Shown: positions 38,215-47,912 of the stretch, one piece after another
How positions within the stretch are numbered: the first letter of the stretch is position 1
How the letters are laid out: every line of letters begins with the position of its first letter
NCBI RefSeq assembly: GCF_900156285.1
Contig: NZ_FTNC01000004.1
Location: forward strand, 62,001 to 126,000
Reading direction: 5' to 3'
Origin: Halanaerobium kushneri
GTDB taxonomy: Bacteria > Bacillota > Halanaerobiia > Halanaerobiales > Halanaerobiaceae
Length of the DNA stretch: 64,000 nucleotides
Made by a program: the position numbers and the translations under genes
Notes under the pieces: generated by a model
Told to the model about the DNA's origin: nothing
Databases searched by the model: none
Seen by the model: only the letters and a program-made list of their open reading frames with translations

Positions 38215-39894
38215 GTGAGTATATATTTAGATGAATTTGAAACACTATATGGAATATCAGATAATATCGAAAAATTAAGGAAGAAAATTTTAGATTTTGC
38301 TCTTGAAGGCAAGTTATCTTATCAAAGTGAGGAAGAAAAATCAGGAGAAGATATTATTGAAAAAATAGCTAAATTAAAAGAAGATTTATTATCAAAAGGG
38401 TTAGTAAAAACTCCAAGAGGAAAACTAAAAAAAATAAGTAAAGAAGATATACCATCATTTGAAATTCCTGAAAATTGGGAATGGACTAGATTAGGTTCAT
38501 TAGGAGAAACTAAAACTGGTAAGACTCCTAAAAGAAGTAATGACGAATATTATTTTGGAAATATTCCTTTTATAAAACCGGATAATATTTATTATAATAA
38601 AATTGATTATAATACAAAGTTAAAATTAACAGAAGAGGGTGCAGAAAAAAGTAGATTGGTTCCTGAAAATACAATTTTAATGGTTTGTATAGGTACAGTT
38701 GGAAAGGCTTATATAACTGACCGTGAAAGTTGTTTTAATCAGCAAATTAATTCACTTACCCTATATTCAGATAAATTATTAGAGCCAAAATTATTTTTAT
38801 ACTTTATGCAGAGTAGTTATTTTAATAATAGAGCATTAGAATTATCTTCAAAAACTACTATTCCAATAATAAATAAAACTAAATGGAAAAATATTTTAGT
38901 TCCAGTTCCTCCATTAGAAGAACAAAAAAGAATTGTAGAAAAAATAGAAAAGTTAATGAAAGAAGTTGATAAATTAGAAGATAAACTTAATCAAAAAGAA
39001 AGTATTTCTCAAAATCTTTCAGAATCAATTGTTATTGCAATAAAAGACAGCAAGAATGCTGAAGAATTAAAAGATAATATAAATTTTATTATTGAAAATT
39101 TTGATGTTATTTTTAAGACTTCAGAATCAATGGATGAAATGAGAAATATTGTTTTGCAGTTAGCCATTGAAGGTAAATTAGTACCGCAGGATGAAAGTGA
39201 TGAGCCAGCTTTAGAATTGATTAATAAAATTGAAGAAGAGAAAAAAGAATTAATTAAAAAAGGAGAGATTAAAAAATCAAGATTAAAAATAGAAGAAAAA
39301 AACAATAATAAAACACATTATATTATTCCAAAAAATTGGAAATGGGAAAAACTTGGCAATATTTGTTTCAAAATTACCGATGGCTCCCATAATCCTCCTA
39401 AGGGAATAAGTGGTGAAGGTTATGAAATGTTAAGTGCAACGAATATTTTAAATGATAAGATTGATTTTAAAAAACCTTCTAGAATAATAAAAGAAAAAGA
39501 TTTTAAAAAAGAGCATAAAAGAACACAAATCGAGAAGGGAGATTTATTATTAACAATAGTTGGTACACTTGGTCGTTCCTTAGTAGTTGATACAGATAAA
39601 TTATTTACAGTTCAAAGAAGTGTAGCTGTACTTAAGACAGGAATTAATGTTCATTATTTAAGATATGTTATGCTTAGTCCTTACATAAAGCAAACCATGG
39701 AGGAAGAGGCAAAAGGAACAGCTCAAAAGGGAATATATTTAGGCCAATTAGCTAACTTATTAATTCCGATACCTTCCCTTAGTGAGCAAGAACGAATTGT
39801 AAAAACAGTAGATGCTTTAATGGAAATGATAGATAAATTAAAAAGAAAATTAGAAAAAAGAGACTATATAATTGAAAGGCTTGGAACAATTTAA
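38215..39894 (+). CDS. hsdS: Type I specificity subunit
   Basis: A 559-residue HsdS with the classical two-half design. Each half begins with an RxxxLxxALEGKL-type helix (KILDFALEGKLS; NIVLQLAIEGKLV), then a target-recognition domain opening with an IPENWEW/IPKNWKW motif, and closes with a long coiled helix after EEQKRIVEKI and SEQERIVKTV. The two recognition domains differ in sequence, as expected for a bipartite target. The start is GTG 38215 behind TAGGAGG. The gene appears intact; I see no second hsdS or partial recognition domain nearby. Confidence 0.93.
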   Translation: MSIYLDEFETLYGISDNIEKLRKKILDFALEGKLSYQSEEEKSGEDIIEKIAKLKEDLLSKGLVKTPRGKLKKISKEDIPSFEIPENWEWTRLGSLGETKTGKTPKRSNDEYYFGNIPFIKPDNIYYNKIDYNTKLKLTEEGAEKSRLVPENTILMVCIGTVGKAYITDRESCFNQQINSLTLYSDKLLEPKLFLYFMQSSYFNNRALELSSKTTIPIINKTKWKNILVPVPPLEEQKRIVEKIEKLMKEVDKLEDKLNQKESISQNLSESIVIAIKDSKNAEELKDNINFIIENFDVIFKTSESMDEMRNIVLQLAIEGKLVPQDESDEPALELINKIEEEKKELIKKGEIKKSRLKIEEKNNNKTHYIIPKNWKWEKLGNICFKITDGSHNPPKGISGEGYEMLSATNILNDKIDFKKPSRIIKEKDFKKEHKRTQIEKGDLLLTIVGTLGRSLVVDTDKLFTVQRSVAVLKTGINVHYLRYVMLSPYIKQTMEEEAKGTAQKGIYLGQLANLLIPIPSLSEQERIVKTVDALMEMIDKLKRKLEKRDYIIERLGTI

Positions 39895-39972
39895 TCTTTT
39901 ACTCAGATTCAAGCAGCCAGTATGTAAGTCATAATTTTTATAAATGTATTAAAAAATTAAGGAGGCTTTATA

Positions 39973-42900
39973 ATGGCAAAAGTGAATATTGGTCTTGTTC
40001 AAATGAAAGCCCATCCAGCTTTTTCAGATAAAATGACTAACCAACTTTCTGAACCGATAACAATATTTGATGGTATAAAGCTAGGAGATTTATTATTAGA
40101 TGAAAATGGGTATAATATTAGAGATAATATTCGAAAGACTTATATTAAGTATGTTGAAGAAAAAGTTAATAAGATTTTAAAATATATTTCCAAACAAGAC
40201 ATCGATATATTAATATTTCCTGAATACTCTGTTCCGGCAAAACTATTGGAAAAGTTAAAAACTTTTTCTTCAAGATATAATGTTATTATAATAGCAGGTA
40301 GCCATACTATTTTAGATAAATATAAAGAAATATATTCTAATATCGGGATAAATTTTAATCTTGATAGAAATGATAGTAAAAGTGATATTAGAAAATCAAT
40401 TTCTCCAATATTTTTCCCAAATAAAACTGAATATATTGAAAAGATAAATAAATCTAGTTGGGAAAGTAGTAATATTTTAGGAGAAACAAAAAAATATTTT
40501 GAGTATGAAATAGGTGGAGAAGAAATAAAGTTTCTTGTTCAAATATGTATAGATGCTTTAATCAATGATCATAAGGTGGATGCAAATACTGATTTTATCA
40601 TTATACCTTCTTGGTCTCCTAAAACATCTCCTTTTCTCGATATAGCTAGTATAGATCTTTTGAATGAAAAAAGCGTTATTTATTGTAATATTGCACAACA
40701 TGGTAATTCATTTATTTCTACTCAGGTTGATCAAAGAACTAGTGATTATCATATAAAAAATAATAGGATCGAGCCTATAAAAAAAGAAGAAGAAGCCATT
40801 ATTATTACAAAAATAAATACAAATTCGCAATATATAAAAAGGGCTACAGTTAAAAGTAGTGAAGGACCACAAGTATTAAATTATAGTCCTTTAATCTATC
40901 TAGATAAGAATTCTGAAGATGAATTAAAACAAGAAATTGAAAATAATCAAGAACATGAAAATATAATGGAATTTATAGAAAAACATTCAAGCATATTACC
41001 TGAAATTTATATAGAAAAATTAAAATTACTAATGCGAGGAATAGACAATGGTTCATTAAATAAAGAAGATATTAGATATTTAATAGATTTTTGTCCTGTA
41101 AATAAAATGAGAACTTTCGAAGAACTAGAACTAGATTTAGTTAATTATACTATTGAAAAATTACAAGATGTTTTAGTGAATAATAATATTAATGATTTAG
41201 ATAAATTAGCTAAATACATTCAAAAATTAGGAAAAGAGAGGAAAAAACTTGAGAAAATAGTAAATAGTGATTACAATATTTCGAATATTGATATATCAGA
41301 AAATAGATTTACTAAATTAAAAGATCAAAAATTGGAAAAAGAGGTTGGTTCTTTTCAAAATAGAGGACAGGAATTAGTTGAAATTAGAGAATTCATGGAT
41401 AATGGGAAACTTAGATTTTTAGGTATATATGGTATGAGAGGTATAGGAAAGACTTCGTTATTATCTCAAGCGTTTATAAAAATGTTTCCAGATATAAAAA
41501 AATATCGATTAGAATTAACTCCTGGCTCTGGATTTACAAAACTACTTGGTGAAATTGCAAATTCTTTAGATATTTCAGTAAATGAAGAAGACTTAATTGA
41601 TCCAAGTGAAGATTTATTTTTAGAAATTAGAAGTAAATGGGATACAAAAGAAAAGAGTTGTTTAATAATCGACAATTGGAGTTATTTATTAGATCATAAA
41701 AGGGAACTGGATCCTAAAATAATAAAATTTCTAGAGATTTTATCTAGTTCTGAAGCTGAAAAGATAGTTAATAAAATAATTATTTTATCAGATCAACGGG
41801 TTAAATTTCCATTTGATTTAGAGAATGATATTAACATTTTAAAACTTAAAGGTTTTAAAGATCCTAAATATACTATAAGATTATATGATTACTGGATGAG
41901 GTCAAGTGGGTTAGATACCACTGAAATTAACATTCCTGATAGGTTAGTTGAATTTTTAGATGGTCATCCTTTAGCAATTAAGATTGCTTCATCCTTGTCT
42001 AAATACTATCCTCCTAAAGAAATTTTAGACAATGTAACTATTTTTAGTAAATTCCAAGATAAAGTTATTAATTTGTTTTTAGAAAAAATTGATTTAAATA
42101 AAAAAGAAAAAGATTTTATTAAGTATGCTTCTATATATAGAATACCGGTTTCTTTAGACGCTTACAGAAAATTTGGGGGTGATGAAGTTGTTTTTATTTT
42201 GGAAGATTTAATCGATAAATTTCTGATTGAACTTAATGGAGAAAAATATAAACTACATCCGTCAATTAAAAGTTTTTATTATAATAAATTAAGTGAAAAA
42301 ACTAAAGATAAATATAATGAAATGGCCTTTGAATATTTTAATCAATGGGAAGAAGATTATATAAAAAAACCTATCATTGGAGCTGAAGCATTTCATCATG
42401 CCGTATCAGCTAATAAACTTAAAAAAATGAGAGAATTGTATAATTTTTTTCATACAGAATTGAGGCCTATTGCAAAAGAGGCTTATAAGAATCGTAATAA
42501 TGAGAAATCAATAAAATTGTATAAGTTAATATATGAAATTGAAAAAAACGATTATGATGCTTTATTTCATATAAGTATGTGTCAAGGACGATTAGGTAGA
42601 TGGAAAAAAAGTAATGAAAATTTTATTAAATCGTTGGAAATGGCTAAAGATGAAAATATTAAGCCATGGTGGATGCTCCAAGGATATGGAAGTATTTTAT
42701 TAAAAGATAGAAAGTTTGGCCAATCCGAAGGAATGTTTATGGAGGCTTTAGAATTAGTAGAGGAAGAAGGAAATAAATGCTCAATATATGAAGGATTGGG
42801 AAGATTAAGAGCCCGAGAAGGAGATACTAATAAAGCGGAAGAATTTTTTAAAAAAGGAATAGATATATGCCCAAATGATACATACTTATTGGGATCATAT

Positions 42901-43032
42901 ATAGTTTTTTTAAAAAAAGAGGAACGATATAGTGAAGCAATGAAGTATGCTAATAAGGCATTAAAAATTGATCCAACAAATAAATTTATAATAAAACAGA
43001 AAAAAGAAATTGAAAGAATTAAACAGGGATAA
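39973..43032 (+). CDS. Nitrilase-STAND ATPase-TPR fusion protein (candidate defence protein)
   Basis: A 1019-residue, three-part protein. Residues 1-310 look like a carbon-nitrogen hydrolase (nitrilase) with the Glu-Lys-Cys catalytic set: FPEYS (E84), FFPNK (K151) and VQICIDA (C192). Residues about 455-700 form a STAND/NB-ARC-type ATPase: FQNRGQELVEI before the P-loop, GMRGIGKTS (487-495), Walker B LIIDN (D567) and GHPLAIKIASSL, the GxP motif. A winged-helix-like segment follows, and residues about 850-1019 are tetratricopeptide repeats (LGRWKKSNENFIKSL, EGDTNKAEEFFKKGI, EERYSEAMKYANKAL). This is the plan of a sensor (TPR), switch (STAND) and effector (nitrilase). It follows hsdS by 78 bases and precedes a recombinase gene, inside a defence island. 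The biochemical activity is unproven. Confidence 0.85.
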   Translation: MAKVNIGLVQMKAHPAFSDKMTNQLSEPITIFDGIKLGDLLLDENGYNIRDNIRKTYIKYVEEKVNKILKYISKQDIDILIFPEYSVPAKLLEKLKTFSSRYNVIIIAGSHTILDKYKEIYSNIGINFNLDRNDSKSDIRKSISPIFFPNKTEYIEKINKSSWESSNILGETKKYFEYEIGGEEIKFLVQICIDALINDHKVDANTDFIIIPSWSPKTSPFLDIASIDLLNEKSVIYCNIAQHGNSFISTQVDQRTSDYHIKNNRIEPIKKEEEAIIITKINTNSQYIKRATVKSSEGPQVLNYSPLIYLDKNSEDELKQEIENNQEHENIMEFIEKHSSILPEIYIEKLKLLMRGIDNGSLNKEDIRYLIDFCPVNKMRTFEELELDLVNYTIEKLQDVLVNNNINDLDKLAKYIQKLGKERKKLEKIVNSDYNISNIDISENRFTKLKDQKLEKEVGSFQNRGQELVEIREFMDNGKLRFLGIYGMRGIGKTSLLSQAFIKMFPDIKKYRLELTPGSGFTKLLGEIANSLDISVNEEDLIDPSEDLFLEIRSKWDTKEKSCLIIDNWSYLLDHKRELDPKIIKFLEILSSSEAEKIVNKIIILSDQRVKFPFDLENDINILKLKGFKDPKYTIRLYDYWMRSSGLDTTEINIPDRLVEFLDGHPLAIKIASSLSKYYPPKEILDNVTIFSKFQDKVINLFLEKIDLNKKEKDFIKYASIYRIPVSLDAYRKFGGDEVVFILEDLIDKFLIELNGEKYKLHPSIKSFYYNKLSEKTKDKYNEMAFEYFNQWEEDYIKKPIIGAEAFHHAVSANKLKKMRELYNFFHTELRPIAKEAYKNRNNEKSIKLYKLIYEIEKNDYDALFHISMCQGRLGRWKKSNENFIKSLEMAKDENIKPWWMLQGYGSILLKDRKFGQSEGMFMEALELVEEEGNKCSIYEGLGRLRAREGDTNKAEEFFKKGIDICPNDTYLLGSYIVFLKKEERYSEAMKYANKALKIDPTNKFIIKQKKEIERIKQG

Positions 43033-43291
43033 TAATGAATCTCAAAATGATTATTTTGGTAAAGAAAAAACTATAATTTAAGAAAATAATTAAGCTTAAG
43101 TAAAAATTTATGAATACAACAAATTCTATCTTAAGTCGCATTGGTTATAAGTGTAGATATTGCTGTTATTAAAGTGTTTAATTAAGTTTTTGAGTATTGC
43201 TTAAGTTTTCAATGAACTTTATCATATATACTTTTCCTATTTAATAGTGTATAATGGATCTAAATTATATTTATGATAGGAGATGGGTTTA

Positions 43292-43837
43292 ATGAATAAA
43301 GTCGATCCAATCAGAGATAAAAGTTTAATTGAAGAAATTAAGACTGAGCTACTAAAGGATAATTACCGCAACTATTTGCTTTTTGTTTTAGGAATAAACA
43401 CAGGATTAAGAATTGGTGATATCTTAAAGCTAAAAGTTCTGGATGTAAGAAATAAAACTCATATCATTTTAAAAGAGCAGAAGACAGGAAAGACTAAGAA
43501 GTTCTTTATAAATTCTGTTTTACGAGAAGCTTTGGACAGATATATTAAAAACATGTCTGACTATGAATATTTATTTCAGAGTAGAAATGGAACCAATCAG
43601 CCATTATCCCGCAGCCAGGCATACAGGGTGCTAAATAAAGCAGGAGAAACTGTAGGACTAGATAATATAGGGTGTCACTCTACTCGTAAAACATTTGGTT
43701 ATCATCATTATAAACAGTACAAAGATGTGGCCCTGTTGCAGGAGCTGTTTAATCATTCTGCTCCCAGTATTACTTTAGATTATATTGGCATTAATCAGGA
43801 TGTTATGGATAATTCAATGAAGAACTTTTCATTGTAA
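43292..43837 (+). CDS. Short tyrosine recombinase
   Basis: A 181-residue protein consisting almost only of the catalytic domain of a tyrosine recombinase. The first Arg is in NTGLRIGD, the Lys in EQKTGKTKK, the box II HxxR in HSTRKTFGYH, a later His in LFNHSAPS and the nucleophile Tyr in TLDYIGI. The N-terminal SAM-like DNA-binding domain of full-size integrases is absent. ATG 43292 suits the AGGAGA site; an ATG at 43283 lies within that site. It stands alone after the defence genes, as solo recombinases often do near variable islands or phase-variable hsdS loci. No attachment site is obvious. Confidence 0.88.
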   Translation: MNKVDPIRDKSLIEEIKTELLKDNYRNYLLFVLGINTGLRIGDILKLKVLDVRNKTHIILKEQKTGKTKKFFINSVLREALDRYIKNMSDYEYLFQSRNGTNQPLSRSQAYRVLNKAGETVGLDNIGCHSTRKTFGYHHYKQYKDVALLQELFNHSAPSITLDYIGINQDVMDNSMKNFSL

Positions 43838-44300
43838 CCAATTCTATTTTTTAAAGCATACTATAAATGTCTTGTTTACTTTCACCAAATGATTCTTGCT
43901 GGATTAATTTGATGAGTAACAAGATTGAGAAAATGAATATATTATTAAAAAAAATAATTGAATTTTCATTTATGAAAAATCTATTTTGATTTGTAAGTAT
44001 AGTTTAAGCAGCTTATAAATTGGAATAGATTTTTTGTGTATAAAAAAGACCATTGTTTTTGAATTTCAAGAATAATAAAACAACTTGAAATTATAATCTG
44101 AAATATTTATATTATAAATTATAAGTATTTTTTTATTTTTAAATAATTCATATATATTTACATAAAGTCAAATATAATAGAATAACTATGAAAATAAATG
44201 AATAAAAATGAAAACTTATTAAAATATATAAAAAGATTTGACAAATAGTGAAAAAAGAGCTATAATAAATTTAACATAAGATATTGAGGAGAGATAAAAA
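43838..44300. other. Intergenic region, 463 bases
   Basis: AT-rich. Apart from the promoter at 44238-44266 I see no gene, RNA or repeat. Confidence 0.6.
44238..44266 (+). promoter_or_regulatory. Strong promoter of sugar operon 2
   Basis: Consensus TTGACA (44238-44243) and TATAAT (44261-44266) with a 17-base spacer, 34 bases before the first start codon. Such a perfect promoter implies control by a repressor, most likely the DeoR-type protein encoded at the operon end. Confidence 0.85.
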
Positions 44301-45227
44301 ATGAAATTAGCTACAAGGATCAATTCATTTTTAAGAACAGAAAAAAATGTTCTAGATGTTTTTGAAAAATTACATAATGTAGACGGATTAAATTATGTGG
44401 ATCTAAATTATCCGGAACATTTTGATGGAGTAACTGTAGAAGAAGTAAAAAAAAGTATGGAAAAAAACGGTTTAAAATTGAATGGTTTAGCTTTAAGATT
44501 TAAAGATGACTTTATTAATGGAGAACTTGCAAATAAGAAAGATAAAATTGCAGATGCTGCTTTGAACTTGTGCAAAGAAGCTATTGATTTAACTGAAAAA
44601 TTAGGAGGGAGTCAAATAACTATCTGGTTAGGATATGATGGTTTTGATTATTCTTTCCAAATTAATTATTCAGAATCTTGGAAAAAACTTGTTAAAAGTT
44701 TTCAGACTTTAGCAGATTATAATAGGAAAATGGATATAAGTATTGAATATAAACCCTATGAGCCAAGATCATTTTCTTTATTAGCTGACGCTGGTACGAC
44801 CTTATTAATGTTGGAGGATATTGATAAAGATAATTTTGGTATTACATTAGATTTTTGTCATATGTTAATGAAGGGTGAAAATCCAGCTTATGGATTGGAC
44901 CTGGCTTTTGATAGAGATAAACTATTTGGAATACATTTAAATGATGGGCATGGTTTACAGGATGATGGTATGATAGTAGGATCAGTAAATTTTATTAAAA
45001 CTTTAGAGTTCTTGTATTATGTAAAAAAGTACAATTATAAAGGTATAATATATTTTGACACCTTCCCTATTAGAGAATCAGCAATGGAAGAAGCAGATAT
45101 CAATGTAAAAATGATTAATAAGCACTTTGAAATAATTGAAAAAGTAGGAATGAAAAGAATTGAAAATATTATTGAAATGAATGATGCAGTTAAAGCTCAG
45201 AGGATTTTTCTAGAAGCTCTTAAATAA
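44301..45227 (+). CDS. Xylose-isomerase-like TIM-barrel sugar isomerase/epimerase
   Basis: A 308-residue AP-endonuclease-2-fold protein of the sugar phosphate isomerase/epimerase superfamily. The expected metal ligands are visible: Glu in SIEYKPYEPR, Asp and His in TLDFCHML, His in FGIHLNDGH, and an acidic residue in YFDTFP. It is the first gene of the second sugar operon and probably interconverts the imported sugar to a form the PfkB-type kinase can phosphorylate. Relatives include L-rhamnose isomerase-like enzymes and ketose 3-epimerases. Substrate not determinable. Confidence 0.8.
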   Translation: MKLATRINSFLRTEKNVLDVFEKLHNVDGLNYVDLNYPEHFDGVTVEEVKKSMEKNGLKLNGLALRFKDDFINGELANKKDKIADAALNLCKEAIDLTEKLGGSQITIWLGYDGFDYSFQINYSESWKKLVKSFQTLADYNRKMDISIEYKPYEPRSFSLLADAGTTLLMLEDIDKDNFGITLDFCHMLMKGENPAYGLDLAFDRDKLFGIHLNDGHGLQDDGMIVGSVNFIKTLEFLYYVKKYNYKGIIYFDTFPIRESAMEEADINVKMINKHFEIIEKVGMKRIENIIEMNDAVKAQRIFLEALK

Positions 45228-45291
45228 AAAATAAAAGTTTTGGATTATATCCAAAAAATAATAATTAATAAAAATAATTAGGAGGAGAATC

Positions 45292-46326
45292 ATGAAAAAA
45301 GTTTTAGCTTTACTTAGTGTTTGTTTATTGGTTTTTGGTCTTGCTGGTAATGTTATGGCGTTTAATCCAGACTCTGCAGATGGTATAACATTTTATGAAA
45401 TGAGAGATCAGTTTGGAGAAGTTCCTAATATTGAAACAGAACTAAGATTAGGGGCAGTTGCTAAAGCATTTGAAAATGAGTATTGGCGAACATTGAGAAC
45501 TGGTTATGAGGCAATGGAAGAAAAATTAAATAATAAAGGTATGGATGTTGAAATTGATGTTAGAGCTGCCCAAGGAGAAAATGATGAACAAGGACAGCTT
45601 TCAATCGTCCAGAATATGATAAACAATGAATATTCAGCTTTATTATTATCACCTATTTCTGATGGTAATTTAGTACCAGGTGTAGAATCAGCTAATGAGA
45701 AAGGAATTCCAGTAGTTAATGTTAATGATGGAATTATTGAAAATGCACCAAATTATGTAGGACCAAGAGCTATTCAGAACGGAGAACTTGCAGCAGAATG
45801 GATTTCAGAAAAACTTAATGGTGAAGGTGAAGTTGCCATAGTTGTAGGTATGCCAAAAGCTTTTGCAGCTCGACAGAGAACAATTGGGTTTGAGAATTGG
45901 ATGGAAGAAAATGCACCAGGGATTGATATTGTTGAGAGACAGAATGCTGACTGGGACAGATTGAAAGCAATGGATTTAGCTAATATCTGGCTCAAAACAC
46001 ATCCAAATTTAAAAGCGATATTCTGTAATAATGATACAATGGCTTTAGGTGTACAAGAAGCAGTTAATAATGCAGGAAAAGATATTCTTGTTGTAGGTGT
46101 AGATGGAATTGGTGAAGCTTATGATTCCATAAGAAATGGTGAAATGGATGCAACAATTGATTCATTCCCATTTTATAAAGCACAGGTAGCTGTAGAAGCA
46201 ACTCTTAGAGTAATGGGAGGTCAAGATATTCCTCGCGTAGTATGGACTCCACAGGCTTTAATTGATAGTTCCAATGTGGATGCATCCGCTGAAGAAATCA
46301 TTGATTGGAAAGACCCAGAATTTTAA
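45292..46326 (+). CDS. Sugar ABC transporter substrate-binding protein
   Basis: A 344-residue secreted binding protein of the ribose/galactose type. The signal peptide MKKVLALLSVCLLVFGLAG ends near VMAFN. Family stations: NNEYSALLLSPISDGN, GIPVVNVNDGI, AIFCNNDTMALGVQEA and VVGVDGIGEAYDSIRNGEMDATI. It captures the sugar for the ATPase/permease pair downstream. A terminator hairpin lies between it and the ATPase gene, so it is probably expressed more strongly than the rest. Confidence 0.92.
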   Translation: MKKVLALLSVCLLVFGLAGNVMAFNPDSADGITFYEMRDQFGEVPNIETELRLGAVAKAFENEYWRTLRTGYEAMEEKLNNKGMDVEIDVRAAQGENDEQGQLSIVQNMINNEYSALLLSPISDGNLVPGVESANEKGIPVVNVNDGIIENAPNYVGPRAIQNGELAAEWISEKLNGEGEVAIVVGMPKAFAARQRTIGFENWMEENAPGIDIVERQNADWDRLKAMDLANIWLKTHPNLKAIFCNNDTMALGVQEAVNNAGKDILVVGVDGIGEAYDSIRNGEMDATIDSFPFYKAQVAVEATLRVMGGQDIPRVVWTPQALIDSSNVDASAEEIIDWKDPEF

Positions 46327-46341
46327 ACCATATTTAAAATC

Positions 46342-46375
46342 AAAGGGTAGTGATTATAAAATTACTACCCTTTTT
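46342..46375 (+). terminator. Intra-operon terminator after binding protein
   Basis: AAAGGGTAGT (46342-46351) pairs with ACTACCCTTT (46364-46373), then T residues. It lies just before the ribosome site of the ATPase gene and likely lets through only part of the transcripts. Confidence 0.8.
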
Positions 46376-46394
46376 AATGGAGAGGAGATATAAG

Positions 46395-47912
46395 ATGAGT
46401 GATCAGGAAATAATTCAATTTAACAATGTAACAAAGGTTTTTCCTGGTGTAAAAGCCCTTGATAAAGTTAGTTTTAAAATTAATAAAGGAGAAGTTCATG
46501 CTCTATTGGGTGAGAATGGAGCTGGAAAATCAACTCTTTTAAATATTTTGCATGGAGTTTATCAGGGATATGAAGGAAAAGTACTTATAAAAAACGATGT
46601 AATTAAATTTGGAAATCCACATGAAGCAATCCAATTTGGAATATCCAAAGTTCATCAAGAGGTAAGTCTTATACCAGAGTTGACAGTAGGTCAAAATATA
46701 ACTCTCAATTATGAACCAAAAAAGAAATTATTAATTGATTATGATAAGATGCATGAAGAAGCTAATAAAATTTTGGATAAATTGCATTGTAATTTTAGAA
46801 GTAAAGACTTGGTTAAAAATCTCAGCATTGGTGAGATGCAGATGATTTCTATTGCAAAAGCTTTATTTCATGATGCAAAAGTGATTTCTTTGGATGAGCC
46901 TACTGCATCATTAACTAGTTCAGAAACCGAAACTCTTTTTCGAATAATTAGAGAGCTAAAAGCAAATGGAATTACTATTATTTATGTGAGCCATCGTCTT
47001 GAAGAAATATTTAAAATAGCAGATAAGGCAACTGTTTTAAGAGATGGTAAATTTATTCGAACTTTTGATGTTGAAGATACAACAAAAGATGAGCTGATAA
47101 AAAGTATGGTAGGTAGAGATGTTTCTTCATTTGCTAAAAGAAATAAACCAAGACGATTTTCAGAAGAGGTAGTTTTAGAGATAAACAATTTAACTTTAGA
47201 ACCGCATTTTAAGGATATTAGTTTTAAGTTAAGAAAAGGCGAAATTTTAGGTTTTGCTGGATTGGTTGGGGCAAAAAGAACTGATGTAGTTAGAACAATT
47301 TTTGGAGCTGACCATAAGGATGAAGGAGAAATAATTGTGCATGGTAATAATGTTGATATTAAAAGTCCTTTGGATGGGTTAGAAAATGGTATAGGATTGA
47401 TTCCAGAAAATAGAAAAACTCAGGGATTTGTAAAAAATCTAAATAATGCTAATAATATAGGTTTGGCTTGCCTAGAAAATTTCAAAGATTTAATCTTTTT
47501 AGATCATGAAGAAAAAATAGAAAATAGCAAAGTTTTTATTGATAAAATTAATTTAAAACCAAAAGATCCATTGTATTTAACAAGAGAATTGAGTGGTGGA
47601 AATCAACAAAAAGTGGTTTTAGCAAAATGGTTATCTACAAATGTTGATATATTTATTTTTGATGAGCCTACCAAAGGTGTAGATGTTGGTGCTAAACAGG
47701 AGATATATAAATTGTTAGAAGATTTAGTTGCTCAGGGGAAATCAATAATAATGGTATCTTCAGAACTTCCTGAAGTAATTGGAATGAGTGATCGGATAGT
47801 AGTAATGAAAGAAGGTAGACTCACAAAAATTTTAGATTATAAAGAGTTTAGTGAAGAAAAAATTATGCATTATGCTATGGAGGGGACAGATGTTGAAGAT
47901 AAAGAAGTTTAA
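46395..47912 (+). CDS. Sugar ABC transporter ATPase, RbsA/MglA type
   Basis: A 505-residue double ATPase. The first half has GENGAGKST, LSIGEMQMISIAK and VISLDEPTASL; the second has the degenerate P-loop GLVGAKRTD, intact LSGGNQQKVVLAK and IFDEPTKGVDVGAK. ATG 46395 is chosen because GAGGAGA precedes it; longer in-frame starts overlap the terminator hairpin. Its 3' end overlaps the start of the permease gene, so the two are translationally coupled. Confidence 0.94.
   Translation: MSDQEIIQFNNVTKVFPGVKALDKVSFKINKGEVHALLGENGAGKSTLLNILHGVYQGYEGKVLIKNDVIKFGNPHEAIQFGISKVHQEVSLIPELTVGQNITLNYEPKKKLLIDYDKMHEEANKILDKLHCNFRSKDLVKNLSIGEMQMISIAKALFHDAKVISLDEPTASLTSSETETLFRIIRELKANGITIIYVSHRLEEIFKIADKATVLRDGKFIRTFDVEDTTKDELIKSMVGRDVSSFAKRNKPRRFSEEVVLEINNLTLEPHFKDISFKLRKGEILGFAGLVGAKRTDVVRTIFGADHKDEGEIIVHGNNVDIKSPLDGLENGIGLIPENRKTQGFVKNLNNANNIGLACLENFKDLIFLDHEEKIENSKVFIDKINLKPKDPLYLTRELSGGNQQKVVLAKWLSTNVDIFIFDEPTKGVDVGAKQEIYKLLEDLVAQGKSIIMVSSELPEVIGMSDRIVVMKEGRLTKILDYKEFSEEKIMHYAMEGTDVEDKEV

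Noticed and set aside
38215-39894. Phase-variable hsdS by inversion
   Set aside because: No second recognition domain or inverted copy of hsdS sequence lies in the island, so inversion within this window is not possible.
43033-43282. Possible attachment site or remnant gene before the recombinase
   Set aside because: No direct or inverted repeat of useful length and no tRNA nearby; only AT-rich sequence.
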